Origin: Alligator mississippiensis
Lineage: Eukaryota; Chordata; Crocodylia; Alligatoridae
Assembly (NCBI RefSeq): GCF_030867095.1
Contig: NC_081832.1
Span: 60,621,444 to 60,685,443 of the forward strand
Direction of reading: 5' to 3'
Length of the DNA: 64,000 nt
Every line of letters starts with the position of its first letter. The stretch's first letter is position 1. A program made the position numbers and the translations under genes. Shown one piece after another: positions 23,183 to 34,776 of this stretch. Below the pieces are notes generated by a model that made no database searches, had not been told where the DNA came from, and worked only from the letters and a program-made list of their open reading frames with translations.

Positions 23183-24606
23183 CTGTAGGGAAAGAAAGAA
23201 AAGGGAAGAGTCAGAGAACTGAGTCATCCAGAAGCCTCCAGCCCTTGGGCACCAGGCAAGAGCCTCATCTTCCCTAAGAGGCACTAGATACCTGCTTCAC
23301 TCCTCCCTGCTGTCTGTCCTGGGCCCATAGGCTGCAATGCCCAGGCCCCTTCCTTTCACTTACAAAGCTCGTGGTGCCCCAGCAATGTCTGGAATCTCAC
23401 CCACTGCTCTTAATGCAGCCTGAAATACCTTTGCCTCTGATGCTCCACAGCCTGAGGATGTGCCAAGGCAGCAACCCTGAGGATGTGCCAAGGCCTGAGC
23501 TCATGGGGCACTCTGAAGCTATCACTAACATTAGTTTCAATGGACCAGCTGCATGGAGTATGGCACCTATCAGAGTTCTTCAGCTCTAAAAGGTTCTTGC
23601 TGCTTTAATATCTTTTGAAAGTTTTTTTCAAAGTACAATGGGCTGGACTCTCTCCTGTGCTGGCGCTAAGCTTGGCCCAGCGCCTGGGCAAAAGGGGGCA
23701 GAGGAGGCTCTACAGTAACCAGCCTATACCCAGCTGCTTCTGGCCCCTGAGGGCCACTGTGGAAAGCAGGAATTGCTGGGGCACACTGGTGGTGATAGAA
23801 GGATTGGTGAAATGTCCTAGAGGTGTTTCCAAAACTGAGGGTCTATCTGGGGTCCAGCTGGGTGAAGGGGCTAGTCTGGCTAGACTGGCTCCAAGCTAAG
23901 AGGAGGGTAGGGATGAATCTGGTAGGGATAAATCCCTCAGCCCTGCAGCCTCTCTTTGGGAGATGAAGCGGCCTGATAGTAACAGAGTTATATTACACAG
24001 CATTTAAATTGCAAGGAGAATAGTGCAGGGGGCTGGGGTTAGCCCTTTCCTTGCTGGTTTGCAAGCTTATTGCTACAGAGAACTGCACATAAGAATGTGG
24101 ACCTGACTGGCCAGAGCCTTAAAAGGCAGGGTAGATTTGCACCTTCTAGATTAACTAAAGTATATATTTATCTAGCACACACTTTCATGGGCTAGAGCTC
24201 ACTTCAGATGCCTTAAAAGCCAGAGTGATGAGGACAAGCCCATCTTCATTCCCCAGTCAGGTAGAAATGCCAAAACAGAGGGAGGATTGTGGGGACTGTT
24301 ATATTAGAGGCTTTATCTGCAGTCCTTCAGTCTCAGCCTTTCAACCCTTCTACCACCCATCATGTGACAGCACCCTTTTTATCTGCTGCTGCAGGGCCAG
24401 CCCCGGGTGGTACACAGCAGCACAACACATTGTCTCTTGTGTAGGCGCCACACAAATAATGGCCATTGTATTCACTGCAAGGAAGCTGCCTTTGATATTC
24501 TGGATCAGAAGGAGAATATTGGTCCTGCCAGAGGGCCCAGCCCTGGGGTTTGGGCAGAGCAGCATTTATAGTAGGACTTGCTAAGGCTTCCCACTGCCCC
24601 GCTTAC
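23183..24606. other. ABLIM3 intron with reptile repeat fragment
   Basis: At about 24150-24215 the words AGATTAACTAAAGTATATAT and TTTCATGGGCTAGAGCTCAC, then TTCAGATGCC, match a common reptile interspersed repeat. Otherwise nothing was recognised. Confidence 0.5.
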
Positions 24607-24667
24607 CTCTCATCCCCCAGTTGACGGCATTTGTGCTGTCATAGTGGAAAAGTTCAGCACTGGGAGG
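24607..24667 (-). CDS. ABLIM3: ABLIM3 exon: linker, SAELFHYDSTNAVNWGMR
   Basis: Residues 598-618, 61 nt. It starts PPSAELFHYDSTNAVNWGMR after acceptor TTGCAG and ends one base into a Glu codon at donor GTAAGC. The last base only makes sense if the next exon supplies AA, which the 8-nt microexon does. Confidence 0.95.
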
Positions 24668-24779
24668 CTGCAAGAGAAATGGGAACATATAGGGAGTCAG
24701 CAGGAGGGGATTTGATACAGAGGCTCTGGGGATCTCAGGTGCTTTAAAAATCTTAGTTAACCAATCGACCCAATACCCT

Positions 24780-24905
24780 CCACACTGGTATGGAAATGGG
24801 GAAGCTGAAGCATAGGGTGGTGATGTGACTTTCCAAAGTCACAGTGTGAGCCAATGGCAGGACCAGAACCCAGGTCTCCTGCCTCCCAGCCCCCTGCAGT
24901 GATCA
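24780..24905 (+). repeat. Ancient SINE-like repeat fragment
   Basis: It reads ATGGGGAAGCTGAAGCATAG, then GTGACTTTCCAAAGTCACAG and ACCCAGGTCTCCTGCCTCCC. This is the typical ancient amniote repeat with 'gggaaactgaggc ... caaggtcaca ... acccaggtctcctg'. Confidence 0.6.
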
Positions 24906-25404
24906 CAGGCTATTTCTTCATCCTTTGCTATGCACTAAAATGCCATACTGGCAAGTGCACACATCCCCAACACCCCAAGCGGAGGCCAGATCCTCCAAGA
25001 TCTGAACTCCACGATTACCAAGAGATTTTTGCCACAACTAAATCCCGTAGATTGGATGGCACTTTTTTGGCCTCAATCCCCAAGTTGGAATCCACACAGA
25101 AATACCCCCGGGGATCTCTCCCTGTGTCTCAGTGGAGGATGCAGAGCATGGAGGCAGGGCAAGGACAAGGGAATGAAGGTACCTGCAGAGAACCACTCCC
25201 TTTCCCCTCCAGTTCTGAGGATCCTCAACTTCAGCAGGAGGGTTTGGAAGCCAGGCACAAAGGGGAGGTTATCCCCATGAGGCCAGCAGCCTCCTGAGAA
25301 CTGCTCCGGGCCCCATTCCAAAGGAGTTCATGTCCCAAATACTCCCCCAGCACTAATGTGCTAGAGCACTGGCCCTTGCCAGTTGGCCAGGTGGGCACAC
25401 TTAC

Positions 25405-25463
25405 CCGATGCAGCCCATTCCGTCTGTAGGCAGGAAGAGACGCAGATTTAGAAATGAGGGGAT
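25405..25463 (-). CDS. ABLIM3: ABLIM3 exon: linker, DPLISKSASLPAYRRNGLHR
   Basis: Residues 578-597, 59 nt. After acceptor TTCCAG it completes an Asp codon and reads through SASLPAYRRNGLHR, a hallmark of ABLIM proteins. It ends in phase 0 at donor GTAAGT. An L2-like LINE on the opposite strand begins a few hundred bases further into the preceding intron. Confidence 0.96.
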
Positions 25464-25729
25464 CTGGAAAGAAGAAAACAAGCTGCACACCCCAACAACA
25501 GGGACTGCCCCAGACAGAGCACAGGTTGAACCACAAACTGCTCCCTGCTTCACATGCCCCAAGGATCCTACCCTATCCTCTCTCCTTCCCTCCATGCCCT
25601 CTCAGTCTCCATCTGTCCTCCCCACATGAGAGAAACAAGCTTTTTCCTCTCATATCTGAGCCCCGCATCTCATTTGCTTCACCCCCCTACCACTGTGTCT
25701 CCCTGCTCGGTTCGGTGCACCCCAAGTGA

Positions 25730-26690
25730 CAATGTCTGTCTGGAGTTCCCCTCCTCTGATTCCACCCTCGACACTCTCTGGCACAGCTACCACTCTTGCG
25801 TGCCACTGAAACGATGACTGCTGATGTCTCCAGTGACCCTCTTCTCTGCTCAGGACCAAGCCTCCATTATCATGCTCCTTGTCCTGTCTACTGCTGTTGA
25901 CACCCTTCATCCTGCCCTTCCTCCTGGTTTCAGTCCTTCCTTGGCTTTGGTGTCTCTACCCTCACCACTCTCCTCCATCCTCCTTGTCTCCTTGTACCTT
26001 TCTGTGGGTATTCCCAAGGGCTCTGTCTTTGGGCTCTGTCATCTTCTCTGAGTTATCGCATCTGCAAACATGCATTTAATTGCCATATCCATGAAGAAGA
26101 CTCACACACCTTCCTCTCTGCTCCAGACCTGCTTTCCATCTGCACTAAAATCTTGGTTTGTCTCTTAAACATCTCTTCATGGTTTTCTAGCCATCAGCTC
26201 AGATTCAACAGGGCTAAAGAATGGCTTAATCTTTTCTAGCCTCCTACCTTCTTTCTGAATCATTACTGTCTATAGCATCCTCTGGCCTGTTCCTCAGACC
26301 CATAGCTTATCTTCTACTCAAACCTCTCCCTGGGTGGTAGCATCCAGGTTGTCCAAGCCTTGCTGAATCTTTCTGTATTAACATTGCTAAGAAATGTCTT
26401 TTCTGGTCCATCCATCCAGCTAAAACTGTTGCCCAGGATCCCCTCATCTCCAGTCTTGATCACTGCCACCCTCTTCTCTGGCTTTGACAAATGCAGCCTT
26501 GCCCTGCTCAGGTCCACCATGCAGGATGCTGATTCTGGGGCCATTCTCACCCAGCACTTTGACCACAGTACTGGATCTTTGCATCCCTCCATTAGCTCTC
26601 CCTTCCTTGCTGAATGAAACACAACTGGCTTGTCTTCATTTTCCAGGCCTTTCATGGCCTTTCCTACCCTATCTGTGTGTCTCATCTGTA
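25730..26690 (+). mobile_element. Decayed L2-like LINE reverse transcriptase remnant
   Basis: Plus-strand translation recalls the L2 reverse transcriptase in order. LLVLSTAVDTLHP stands where L2 has LLDLSAAFDTVDH, GIPKGSVFGLCHLL stands for GVPQGSVLGPLLF, and a later frame has EDSHTFLSAPDLLSICTKIL followed by SSWFSSHQLRFN. Further on, IFQAFHGLSYP resembles the LVFKALHGLAPPYL end. The active-site YADDT is lost and several frame shifts and stops are present. It lies in an ABLIM3 intron on the opposite strand. Boundaries are approximate. Confidence 0.7.
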
Positions 26691-27516
26691 ACCAAGAGGC
26701 TCTGAAAGGGCTATGAAGCTGGCCTCTACCTCTGCTTATGAAATTGTCAAACTAGCTCAGAACTTTCTCCCCTGCTTTCTCTCTGTCCTACATATATAAG
26801 ATGAGCTCCACTCTGTCTCAGCCAAACCAGCTGATGAGCTTCCTCTAAGTCTGTTGAAGTCTTTCCCCTGTTGCCTATAGAAAACCTGGCAGTGGCTGGG
26901 ATGCTGGAGCACTGCAGATCATTCTGGACACTGCTGTCTCATGGTCAACTTGCACTCCACAATTTGTCTGGCTCCATTTATCCTCTCTTGTCTTCTACTC
27001 TGACTGTGAGTTGTTTGAGCTGAGACCATTTTTCTGTTCTGTGTTTGTACACAGGGACTTCTTGACCCACATACAGGGCTCCTTGACACTTCAGTAATGC
27101 AGATACATGCATGATAATGCAGACAGGAAGGGGCTATACAGGTTCTGGTCTGTGGTGGGCAGTTTTTCTGAGGCATCCACAGGCATGTTAGAAAAGAGAG
27201 AGTCACAGCTCTGTAAGGGTCTGTCTTGGACAAACAGGATCCATGCAAGGGTCTCACAGACACTTTCCTTGTTAGACTGTAGCCAACATGCCCTCAGCCC
27301 TTTGTGTCACCCAATCTGCTCCTGCAAGGCCCAGGGAATTTCCCTCCCCAAGGTGAGGGGGACTAGATCTTTTCTGGAGCCTCTGGATTCAGTTCTCTAG
27401 CAGGTGCAAGGCTCCTAGTCCAGCTTCCATTCTTGTTCTCACCCCCAGAACACTCCCTTGATGGGTTTGTAACATGGAGAAGCACTGAATGCAGGAGAGA
27501 GGGGAGATGCACTTAC

Positions 27517-27546
27517 CGCTGTCCGCCAGATAATGCGTACGGGGAG
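27517..27546 (-). CDS. ABLIM3: ABLIM3 30-nt exon PRTHYLADS
   Basis: Residues 568-578, 30 nt, entering in phase 1 and leaving in phase 1. The acceptor TTGCAG is followed by CT, completing a Ser codon, then PRTHYLADS and one base before donor GTAAGT. It matches the recalled human PRSHYLADS at this position. It is too short for any stand-alone reading-frame criterion, but splice sites and phase are exact. Confidence 0.93.
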
Positions 27547-29032
27547 CTGCAAGCAGAGGGAAAACTGGTGGTTAGCACAGCTAGAAAGCACCGCCAAACC
27601 AGAGAGCCAGGTTTGCCCACCACAATTTCACCACGTCCCTGCCTTCCTTGAGGTAGCCTGGCCCCTGAGGCTGTGTGCAGCATCCACCACTCACCCCTGT
27701 GCAAGCTCACACCCCACCCCACCCCACCCCAGGGCTTCTGTTCCCACTGCATGGATCCTGCACCCTTTATGGCATCTTCTGCTAGGGTTAAAAACAACAA
27801 CTCCCAAAGCCTGGTGAACTAAGTCTCCCAGCCCCAAGTCTTGCACAGCCACTGCTGCAGGTCTCATTATGCAGCAAGGACTTGACCAGGCTGGTCAGGC
27901 AGTCAGTGGCAGTGGCTGCTCAGGCAGTCTAGAAGGGGGACCTTCTAGTGTCCCTGCTCTGACCACTGGACCAGGCTCTGCCCTGTGCAGGCCTGTCATG
28001 CAGGAGCAACACTGCCTCTGAGGTGAGGCAGCAGGGGCTGCCCAGAGGGTGGAAGGAGAGTGCAGGCAGAGGCCTGGAGGATGGAGCAGTCTGGGGCACT
28101 GCCCAGCTGCCCCTTTGGCCCACAGCTTCTCTGGCCACACAGAGGCCATCGAACCCACTGTGAATAGCAGCAGCTGAGGGTTTGCCCCTACAACTCCCTG
28201 GTTACTATTCAGGGAGCTTACAGCAGTGGCACAGCATCTGCATGGGCTGGCACCACAGCAGCCTGGGGTCACCTCCATACCCCATCAGCTACTCACTCAG
28301 CCTGGCCTAATCCAATTAGACCACTGGCTTGGAAAGCCACTAGTGGTGCCATCTGGTGGCCAATCTGTGTGATTGCAGGCACGTACTTGGCAGGCCTGAA
28401 TCCCTCCATGCGAAGAAAATGAAAAAATGAAGGTGGAATCATCTCTGGGCCATCAGAGGTTAATGCAAGAACCTTTTGAGCTATTAGGGAGTTATGGGAG
28501 ATGCTATGGCCTGAGCAGACATGTGTGTAACATTCACAGACACAAAGTGGAGGGGTTCCCATGGAAACTCAAAAACATCTAGCATCTTGAGCATACATTT
28601 GTCTTTATGTTTCTCATGGGTGTTTTTCTACCTCACAGACATCATTATGGATTCAATATGACATGAGATCCGGTCACCTCATGGGTTCTCCACCTTCTGG
28701 GAACACAGATGCAATGAAACGTCAATCAGAATAGAGGAGAAGGTGGGAAACCCAGTGATTTGGTATGAGACTCTCCAGCTCATTTCGCATGGAGGCCACA
28801 GAAAAGACCTCTGTGGGAGGGATTCTTGGACTGCCAGTAATCCTTCCTCTCTTATATTGCTGGATCTGATACAGCCCAGGCAGACCTGGCCCCTGAAGCA
28901 ATCTGTATCTCCTCCCCTACTCCAAAGGTCAGTGAATTCCCAACAAATTATGAGCCACAGACACTTTGTCTGGTGAGAGCTGGAAAGCCCCTCTCCCTCC
29001 CACACTAGCACCATGGTCATGGCATTCCTTAC
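27547..29032. other. ABLIM3 intron, nothing further recognised
   Basis: Open minus-strand frames here (for example about 27895-28278) do not resemble any ABLIM3 segment and lack matched splice signals. Confidence 0.5.
27714..27732. repeat. (ACCCC)n simple repeat
   Basis: Four near-perfect ACCCC units within an ABLIM3 intron. Confidence 0.7.
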
Positions 29033-29180
29033 AGCCGTTCAGAGAGCTCTCATAGCCAGCTGTATGGAGGGCTTCTCTGCTGCTGGCTGAGCTGCGGGGC
29101 GGCGTCCAAGGATCAGCGTAAGAGTTGGATCGTGCCTTCATCTCCTCCTTCAGGATCAGCCTGCCAATGCCACTCTGGAT
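29033..29180 (-). CDS. ABLIM3: ABLIM3 exon: linker, GIGRLILKEEMKARS segment
   Basis: Residues 519-568, 148 nt. It begins IQSGIGRLILKEEMKARSNS after acceptor CCCTAG and ends ESSLNG plus one base of a Ser codon at donor GTAAGG. The GxxxLILKEEM block is a short predicted helix conserved in the family. PWTPPRSSASSREAL follows. Confidence 0.96.
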
Positions 29181-29900
29181 CTAGGGACCGGAAAGACAGA
29201 AGGAAAGGAAGAAGCTTTATATGGGGCAGAAAGGTGGCAGCAACAGCTGCTTTCCTCACCCCAAATCAGCTTCCCTCAGTTAGCACTGGCAGCATCACAG
29301 ATGATGGTCACACGTCATCTCCCAGTGAAAATGCACAATGCCACCAGCACTGGAATTGACTGATTCTGCCCTGAGACCAGGTAACACCTGCAAGTCCGTA
29401 TGCTTGTCCCTTCCAACGTGACACACACACTGCAAAATTGAGGAGCTCTTTAGTGAAATTGGTTCCTCCATTCCCCAAGCAATGCCTGTTCTCTACGGCA
29501 GGGTCAGTTTCCCTCTCCAGGCACATTTCAGAGGAGGGGTACCTTATCCAAGTTCATTACATCTGCAAGTCCCTGCACCAGGAGAGGGTAAGAACATGGA
29601 GGACTGGAAAGCATCCAGAAAGTGATCCTAAGCCTGGAATGGCTGGAGTCCAGCAGAAATTCCTTCTTTCAGGGTGTGGATGGGAACAGTTCCCACCCAT
29701 TTAGCAAAGGAAGGCACCACATTGCAACAATGACCGAATGAGATGCTGGATGGAGACAGCCTGCCTCTGCCATGATCCTGAGCAAGGTATGTGACTTAAA
29801 ATGGTTTCTAACAGCCAGCAACCCTCTCCCCTCCTTTGGTTGGGGGCACTGAGAGGAGATGCCAAAGGATGGGGTGGAAGTGATGGAGACCCTGGCTCAC

Positions 29901-29965
29901 CTTGTGCATCCCCCGGTCATACCCATCCTCTTCTCCTCCTGATGAGAACCTCCGGGCTCGGGGCA
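29901..29965 (-). CDS. ABLIM3: ABLIM3 exon: linker, RRFSSGGEED segment
   Basis: Residues 497-518, 65 nt. It completes a Val codon, then reads PRARRFSSGGEEDGYDRGMH and a final Lys, ending in phase 0 at donor GTGAGC. RARRFSS followed by an acidic run is a conserved ABLIM feature and a likely phosphosite region (inference). Confidence 0.96.
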
Positions 29966-30210
29966 CTGCAAGAAGGCACAAGGAAGAATCAGATGTGGCA
30001 TGAGAATGGTTACATACAAACAGGTCCCAAGTCTGGAAATAAATGGTAACCACCCCAAGATGATGTCATTGAGGGCAGGGCCATGCTCAGTGTCATCCCT
30101 CTGCAGTCATTGCCCATCTCCTCCCAGGAAATGACCTCTGCTGAGGTTATTATTGGACTGTCAATGGTTTTGGCTGCACCTTTGACTTGGGCCCCAGGAG
30201 GTGGCATTAC

Positions 30211-30345
30211 CTTTGGGAGAGCTCTGGAAAGACCAGTACTCTGACTCTGAATGGTAGTAGGGGTCCGGAGAGTAGGCAGGGCTGTACTTGGAGGACTGTG
30301 CAATGTCTTCGCTGGTTTTGCTTTTCGTGGCTGCAGGTGGATGGT
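30211..30345 (-). CDS. ABLIM3: ABLIM3 exon: linker, TKSKTSED...YSPDPYY segment
   Basis: Residues 452-497, 135 nt, phase 1/1. It reads DHPPAATKSKTSEDIAQSSK, continues through YSPAYSPDPYY, and ends SSPK plus one base at donor GTAATG. The start DHPPA differs from the recalled human GDLST, so this junction is the most divergent part of the linker. The rest aligns well. Confidence 0.95.
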
Positions 30346-32803
30346 CTGCAAGAGCAACAGGTACAGTGCAGCTTAGAGGGAAGCCTGAGTTCTGGAGACA
30401 CCACAGCCCTCCCAGGAAGATAGGCAGTCCCCTCCTACCCTCAAGACCACTCCTAGGTGAGCTTCCACTGGGAGACAAAAAGTGGTGACAGCATGATATG
30501 AAGCACAAACAGCTCCTGAAGAAGTGGGGGCTGATATCATTCCCCAAACCAGAGCAGGGCAGAGTTGTGCCCCACCAGGGCAGAGTTGTGGTAAGGCAAG
30601 TCTGGTGGATCCCACTCCACCTGGCCATCCTCAGACCCAGATGAGTTAATTACCCAGCTGAGTTAATTACCAGACAGGGTTCTGGCACATCCTCCCCTCT
30701 CTGCCCAGTGGCTTCCCAGCCTTTCCTCATTAGTGCACAAACAAAAGCCTGCCCAGATTAGACACTAGCTGGTGGGACCTCACATCCCCCATCACCTTAT
30801 TTTACACCAGAGGCACAAAGAGACACAACTCAGCACTGGGCACTGAGAGGTGAAAGAACAAAACCTGCTGGCTCCTTGAACCCTGAGCCATGCTCATGGT
30901 GGACTGGAGCAGGAGCTCTCTAGGTCTGAAGGCTCTGCCTCTGCCTGCCACCATCCTTATAGCAGCAAGGGGAAACAGAAATCCCAGTCCAGAGTCCACA
31001 ATGGTGTTGGCTTGCGCCCTTTCCTGATTTTTGTTTAATCTGTAATGTGTGTACTCCACCCACTGAGGCTCAAGGGAGATGCTTCAGGAATACAGAGCTA
31101 CAAAGGACTAAATGGGGCCTCTTGGGCCATCAAGTCCAGTGCCCTGGCCATCACCAGATGAGAGGACTAAAAGCACCCTAGGGACATGGCAGCATGAGCA
31201 GATGCCCATGAGGGAAAGGACTGAGGAAGGAGCATGATCCCAGAAGGCATAATCTATAGGGATGGGGAAAGTGGATGTGGTGAGTTGCCTGCATTGGCCA
31301 TTGGAGCTGCGAGGGTGGGTGTGCCAGGGAGAGGAGCCGGAACATGAGCCCCATGCTTGGTATCACTGTCTCTTGCTAGCACCCTGCACCCGCGCTGCAA
31401 AGCTATAGCTTGCAGTGGCTCTGGGGCCGGCTTGCATGTCAGGGTACAGGCCTCCTCCGTTGGCTTCAGGCCACTTGGCCAAATCTTTGAGGCTTCTGCT
31501 GTGTTGTTAAGAAAACAAAATGGTGGCCTGTTCTCTCATCCCCAGTGAGTGCATGAGGGCAGCATGTGCCCCCCACCAGGCTTGGTCTATGATGAACCCA
31601 GGGAGATGGTGCCCAAGTCAACCCCCTGCATCTGAGACAGCTAAGAGCAAGCAGACCCCTTCAGTAACTAACTGGGGCAGCCACAGAGAAGGCAGCAAAG
31701 TCAGCTACTTACAGTGCAGGGGGCGCAGACAGTCAGCAGGGGCAGTAGGGGAGCAAGGTGGATAGGAGAGAGGAGATTCAAGGGAGAGAGAAGGAGACAC
31801 GGGGTTACTGATGCACAAGGAAAGCAGCTGCACCTCAGCAAATGGAAGCAAACTGGGGATGTAGAAGGAGCCCTCCTTCACCAGCATCTGGCTTGTGACA
31901 TACCCCGCCACAACCAGGCACTTCCCCAGTAACCACCCCCCACCCCACACACCTACCCACAGGCCAGCCCTGACACACGGGTCTTGAGTATTGGCTCTCG
32001 TCCAGTCTGTGATGTCTGCAGGGGACAGTCTGAGTTTGGTTCCTAAATGTTCATGTGAAAGCTGGATTCCCTTTTCAGTTCCATCCAGCTAAGTTATGGT
32101 AGTGTCCCTACTGCCCAGTGTCTTTTACTCTCCTAGTCCTGCAGCCTCCTGCTGTCCCAGGCCTCCCTGCCCTCTGCTATCACTGACCTCCAGCTTCTTG
32201 GCCTGCAGCCTCCTCACATCTCCAGTTCCCCTCTCATCCCACTGCTGTAAGGCCATCCCTTGCTCCTGACCTTCCCAGCTTGGGCGATCTCTGAGCCCTA
32301 GTGACAAGTCTCCATCCTTGGGATGATTGTGTGGTGGGGGCTGAATCCTGCTGCCCTAAAGTGAACAGCAGGTGCAGCAATCCTTGGGACCCTCCACCCA
32401 CCTTGGGACCTGCCTCTTTGCTGATCTTGACCTCAGGCTTGACCTCAGCTCTAAAGTCCCACTCCTGAGGATGGGAAGCCCCAGCTCTGCAGGCAAAAGC
32501 CCCCCCTAGAAAATGCAGCCATCACCCCTCCTAGAGCCTCCAGCCTTTCTTTCTCCTACTTGCTCTTCAGGTCCCTGCCCATAAGGTACCCAAATGGTCC
32601 AATTCCCTGTTTTCCTGAACTAATCAAATTTCACTCCCAGGCAGACATAATCTGTAGTAACCCCATCAAAGCCCCTGCAGCTACTGCTTGTTCCCAGCTA
32701 GGTGTCAGAAGGCAACATCTGGCCCCTCCTCTCAACCCTGCTCTCCAGACACCAGGACTACTGAGCCACTGGCAACCACCCCACCACAGTGCCCACACAA
32801 TAC
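30346..32803. other. ABLIM3 intron with a CR1-like fragment
   Basis: Near 31090-31165 the phrase CTACAAAGGACTAAATGGGG, then CATCAAGTCCAGTGCCCTGG, resembles a diverged CR1 3' end. A consensus donor at about 31710 has no usable acceptor and is not called an exon. Confidence 0.5.
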
Positions 32804-32854
32804 CGTGTCGCTTATAGATGGGAGGTTTCCGGTAGATGTTACTCTCTCCAGCAG
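32804..32854 (-). CDS. ABLIM3: ABLIM3 exon: linker, SNIYRKPPIYKRH segment
   Basis: Residues 435-452, 51 nt, phase 1/1. It reads AGESNIYRKPPIYKRH between acceptor CACCAG and donor GTATTG. The NIYRKPPIYK motif is an ABLIM family signature. Relative to the recalled human protein the junction carries one extra Ala (HIPAAG against HIPAG). This would account for the one-residue difference in total length. Confidence 0.94.
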
Positions 32855-34238
32855 CTGGTGGAAGAAGAAGAAACAGAACAAAAAAGGGAGAGGAAGAGAA
32901 AACAGAGAAAGGAGGGTGAGGTCAGTGCAAGTTTGCAGGAGGCTGAGGTCGTGAGGCAGGAGAAATGAATCCCATCTTGCTCATTTGTTGTATTTGGTAT
33001 TGTTCATGACCATGGATCTTTAAGCAAAACAATGCACTCTAGTTCCAGGGAGCTGGACCAAGTGCCAGCTGGGGTTTTGAGATGGAGAGAAAAGGCCTCA
33101 AGCCTGCTTTGGAAGCTAAGTGCCTAGATGTTATGGTGATGGGCACTATAGAAAACCCTATGGAAGAGAAGTAGAGTGTGCATGTGAGGACATGCAGTGG
33201 GCATGCTCGGTGGTAACATGCACTGTTGCGATGGCAGATGCTTCTTCTTGTGTCTCTTGGCATTGGGGCTTCCTAGACAAACTTGTCTGGGAGAAGGGAA
33301 GGGGCACATGGAGACCATGTCTGGTGGTTCCTCCCTGTCTGTCAGCCTCACAGACTGGGCTGTTACTGATGGGTTTTCAGGAGTGGAACACTTTCTCAGG
33401 GGAGATGGAGCTTAGAAGAATCATCCACAAGCCACCAGAGAGCGGAACAAAACCAGCCAAAGCCTCTTTCAGCCAGAAAGAAAAAAGCAAGCCAGGAGAA
33501 GGAAGCTGCCTGGAGACTGTGCCTACAGCTACCGCCCCAGAGCTGGGCCTAGCCACCAGCTGGCAGAGCAGGGAGGGTGCCATCCATAAAAGACATCAGC
33601 AAGCGGTTCGGAGCTCCAGCACACAGCTGTGCTTGAGGGGTAGCAGGGTAGGGACGGGGCCAGGCAGGGCTGCTGCAGGGAGCCTGGGGTCCTGCATGTG
33701 TCTGTACAATTGACAACTGGCATCATCTGCGGCTATGGGCTGGCTCTGTGGGTATAGCCAGAGAAACTAGCTGCGGGGCAGCAGTCCTAATCCAGACCCA
33801 CCATACTTCTACCAGGCCTGTGTGTGTGGCTGGCTGCTTTAAAGATATCCATCAAAGTCTGGGGGCCCTTGGTCCCAGAGTGTTACCACAAGGGGCTCCC
33901 CTGGAGATAAAAGGCAGGTGCAAAGTCAGGAGCTTGTGTTCCAAGCTTAGACCCTACAAAGGTTTGGAGCGTGGATCCAGCCAATCCCAAAAGTACCCTC
34001 AAGGGCTGGGGAGGAGAGAGGAGGAAGGGAAGAGTAGGTCAGAGGCCTCTAAAGCTCATTGAAGTGGGTTGGCTTTACAGGGACTTGAGAAATGGTTCAG
34101 CCTGTCATGGTGGCTGCAATGGGGAGAGGGTAGGCATCCCTTCCTGCTGCCCCCTTTGTCTGGAGGGGACACAGGTGCCCATTTCATTCCAGCCCCCCAA
34201 AGGCTGTGCATAGATGGGGGGAGGGCAGTGGGCCTTAC

Positions 34239-34298
34239 CTGGTGGCCCCCTGGAGTCCCTTGTGGAGGGAAGTAGCCATCGGGCAAGCCCAGAAGACT
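34239..34298 (-). CDS. ABLIM3: Candidate ABLIM3 alternative cassette exon, 60 nt
   Basis: This interval is bounded by a strong acceptor (pyrimidine tract ending CTTCCCCCAG) and a consensus donor CAG|GTAAGG, and is 60 nt long. Read in phase 1 from the upstream exon it encodes about 20 residues, ESSGLARWLLPSTRDSRGPP, without a stop, and it leaves in phase 1 as the next exon needs. The assembled protein matches the recalled length without it, so it would be an optional insert between HIP and AGESNIY. I do not recall this peptide in human ABLIM3. A second acceptor at 34321/34322 would give 83 nt and break the frame. Only splice signals and phase support it. Confidence 0.45.
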
Positions 34299-34677
34299 CT
34301 GGGGGAAGGGAGCAGCGGGCCCTAGGGGGAGTATAAAATACATTGTGTGTAAAGAATGAATGTAGGAAAGCCCCTCAGACAAGCTTTGCCTTGTGATCCT
34401 CAAGGGAGGAAGGGCAGGAGGGATGGCAGTGGAGAGGGCAGGATCCTTGTAGGGAACTTGGCTTTGTGGGGAGCAGGGGGAGTGAGTGGGGACTTGCAGG
34501 GAAGTGAAGGGGATGCTGCAGGTCTGGTTTATGGATGGCCTCGCCCAGGGGATGTGTCCTACTGCTTACCGGCTTGAGGTAGGTAGTGGCGCTATTCATG
34601 CGAGACACACATACAGCACATGCAGGCATGCCACAGACACGGGGCTTCCCACAGGCCGGGGGGGCTCCAGAGCCTAC

Positions 34678-34776
34678 CTGGAATGTGGAAATGCTTGGGA
34701 GCTTGGTAAGAGGTTGGAGTAGAAGACCTCACATCTAACTGGCTATAGTAGGGGGAGCTGCGCCCACTCTCTGTGC
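34678..34776 (-). CDS. ABLIM3: ABLIM3 exon: linker, SGRSSPYYSQLDVRS segment
   Basis: Residues 402-435, 99 nt, phase 1/1. After the split Gly it reads TESGRSSPYYSQLDVRSSTP and ends QAPKHFHIP plus one base, before donor GTAGGC. This is one of the most conserved linker blocks across ABLIM paralogues. Its phase-1 end is what the candidate cassette exon downstream would have to match. Confidence 0.96.

Noticed and set aside
27895-28278. 127-codon minus-strand frame inside an ABLIM3 intron
   Set aside because: No matching splice signals and no similarity to ABLIM linker sequence. G+C is raised locally.
31705-31730. A consensus splice donor (CACT|GTAAGT) on the minus strand after a coding-looking frame
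   Set aside because: The preceding pyrimidine-rich stretch has no AG acceptor near enough, and the encoded residues match nothing in ABLIM3. The flanking exons already join in frame without it.
34239-34321. Longer 83-nt version of the candidate cassette exon using the CCCCTAG acceptor
   Set aside because: 83 nt is not a multiple of three, so it would throw the next exon out of frame. The inner acceptor gives exactly 60 nt and has the better pyrimidine tract.
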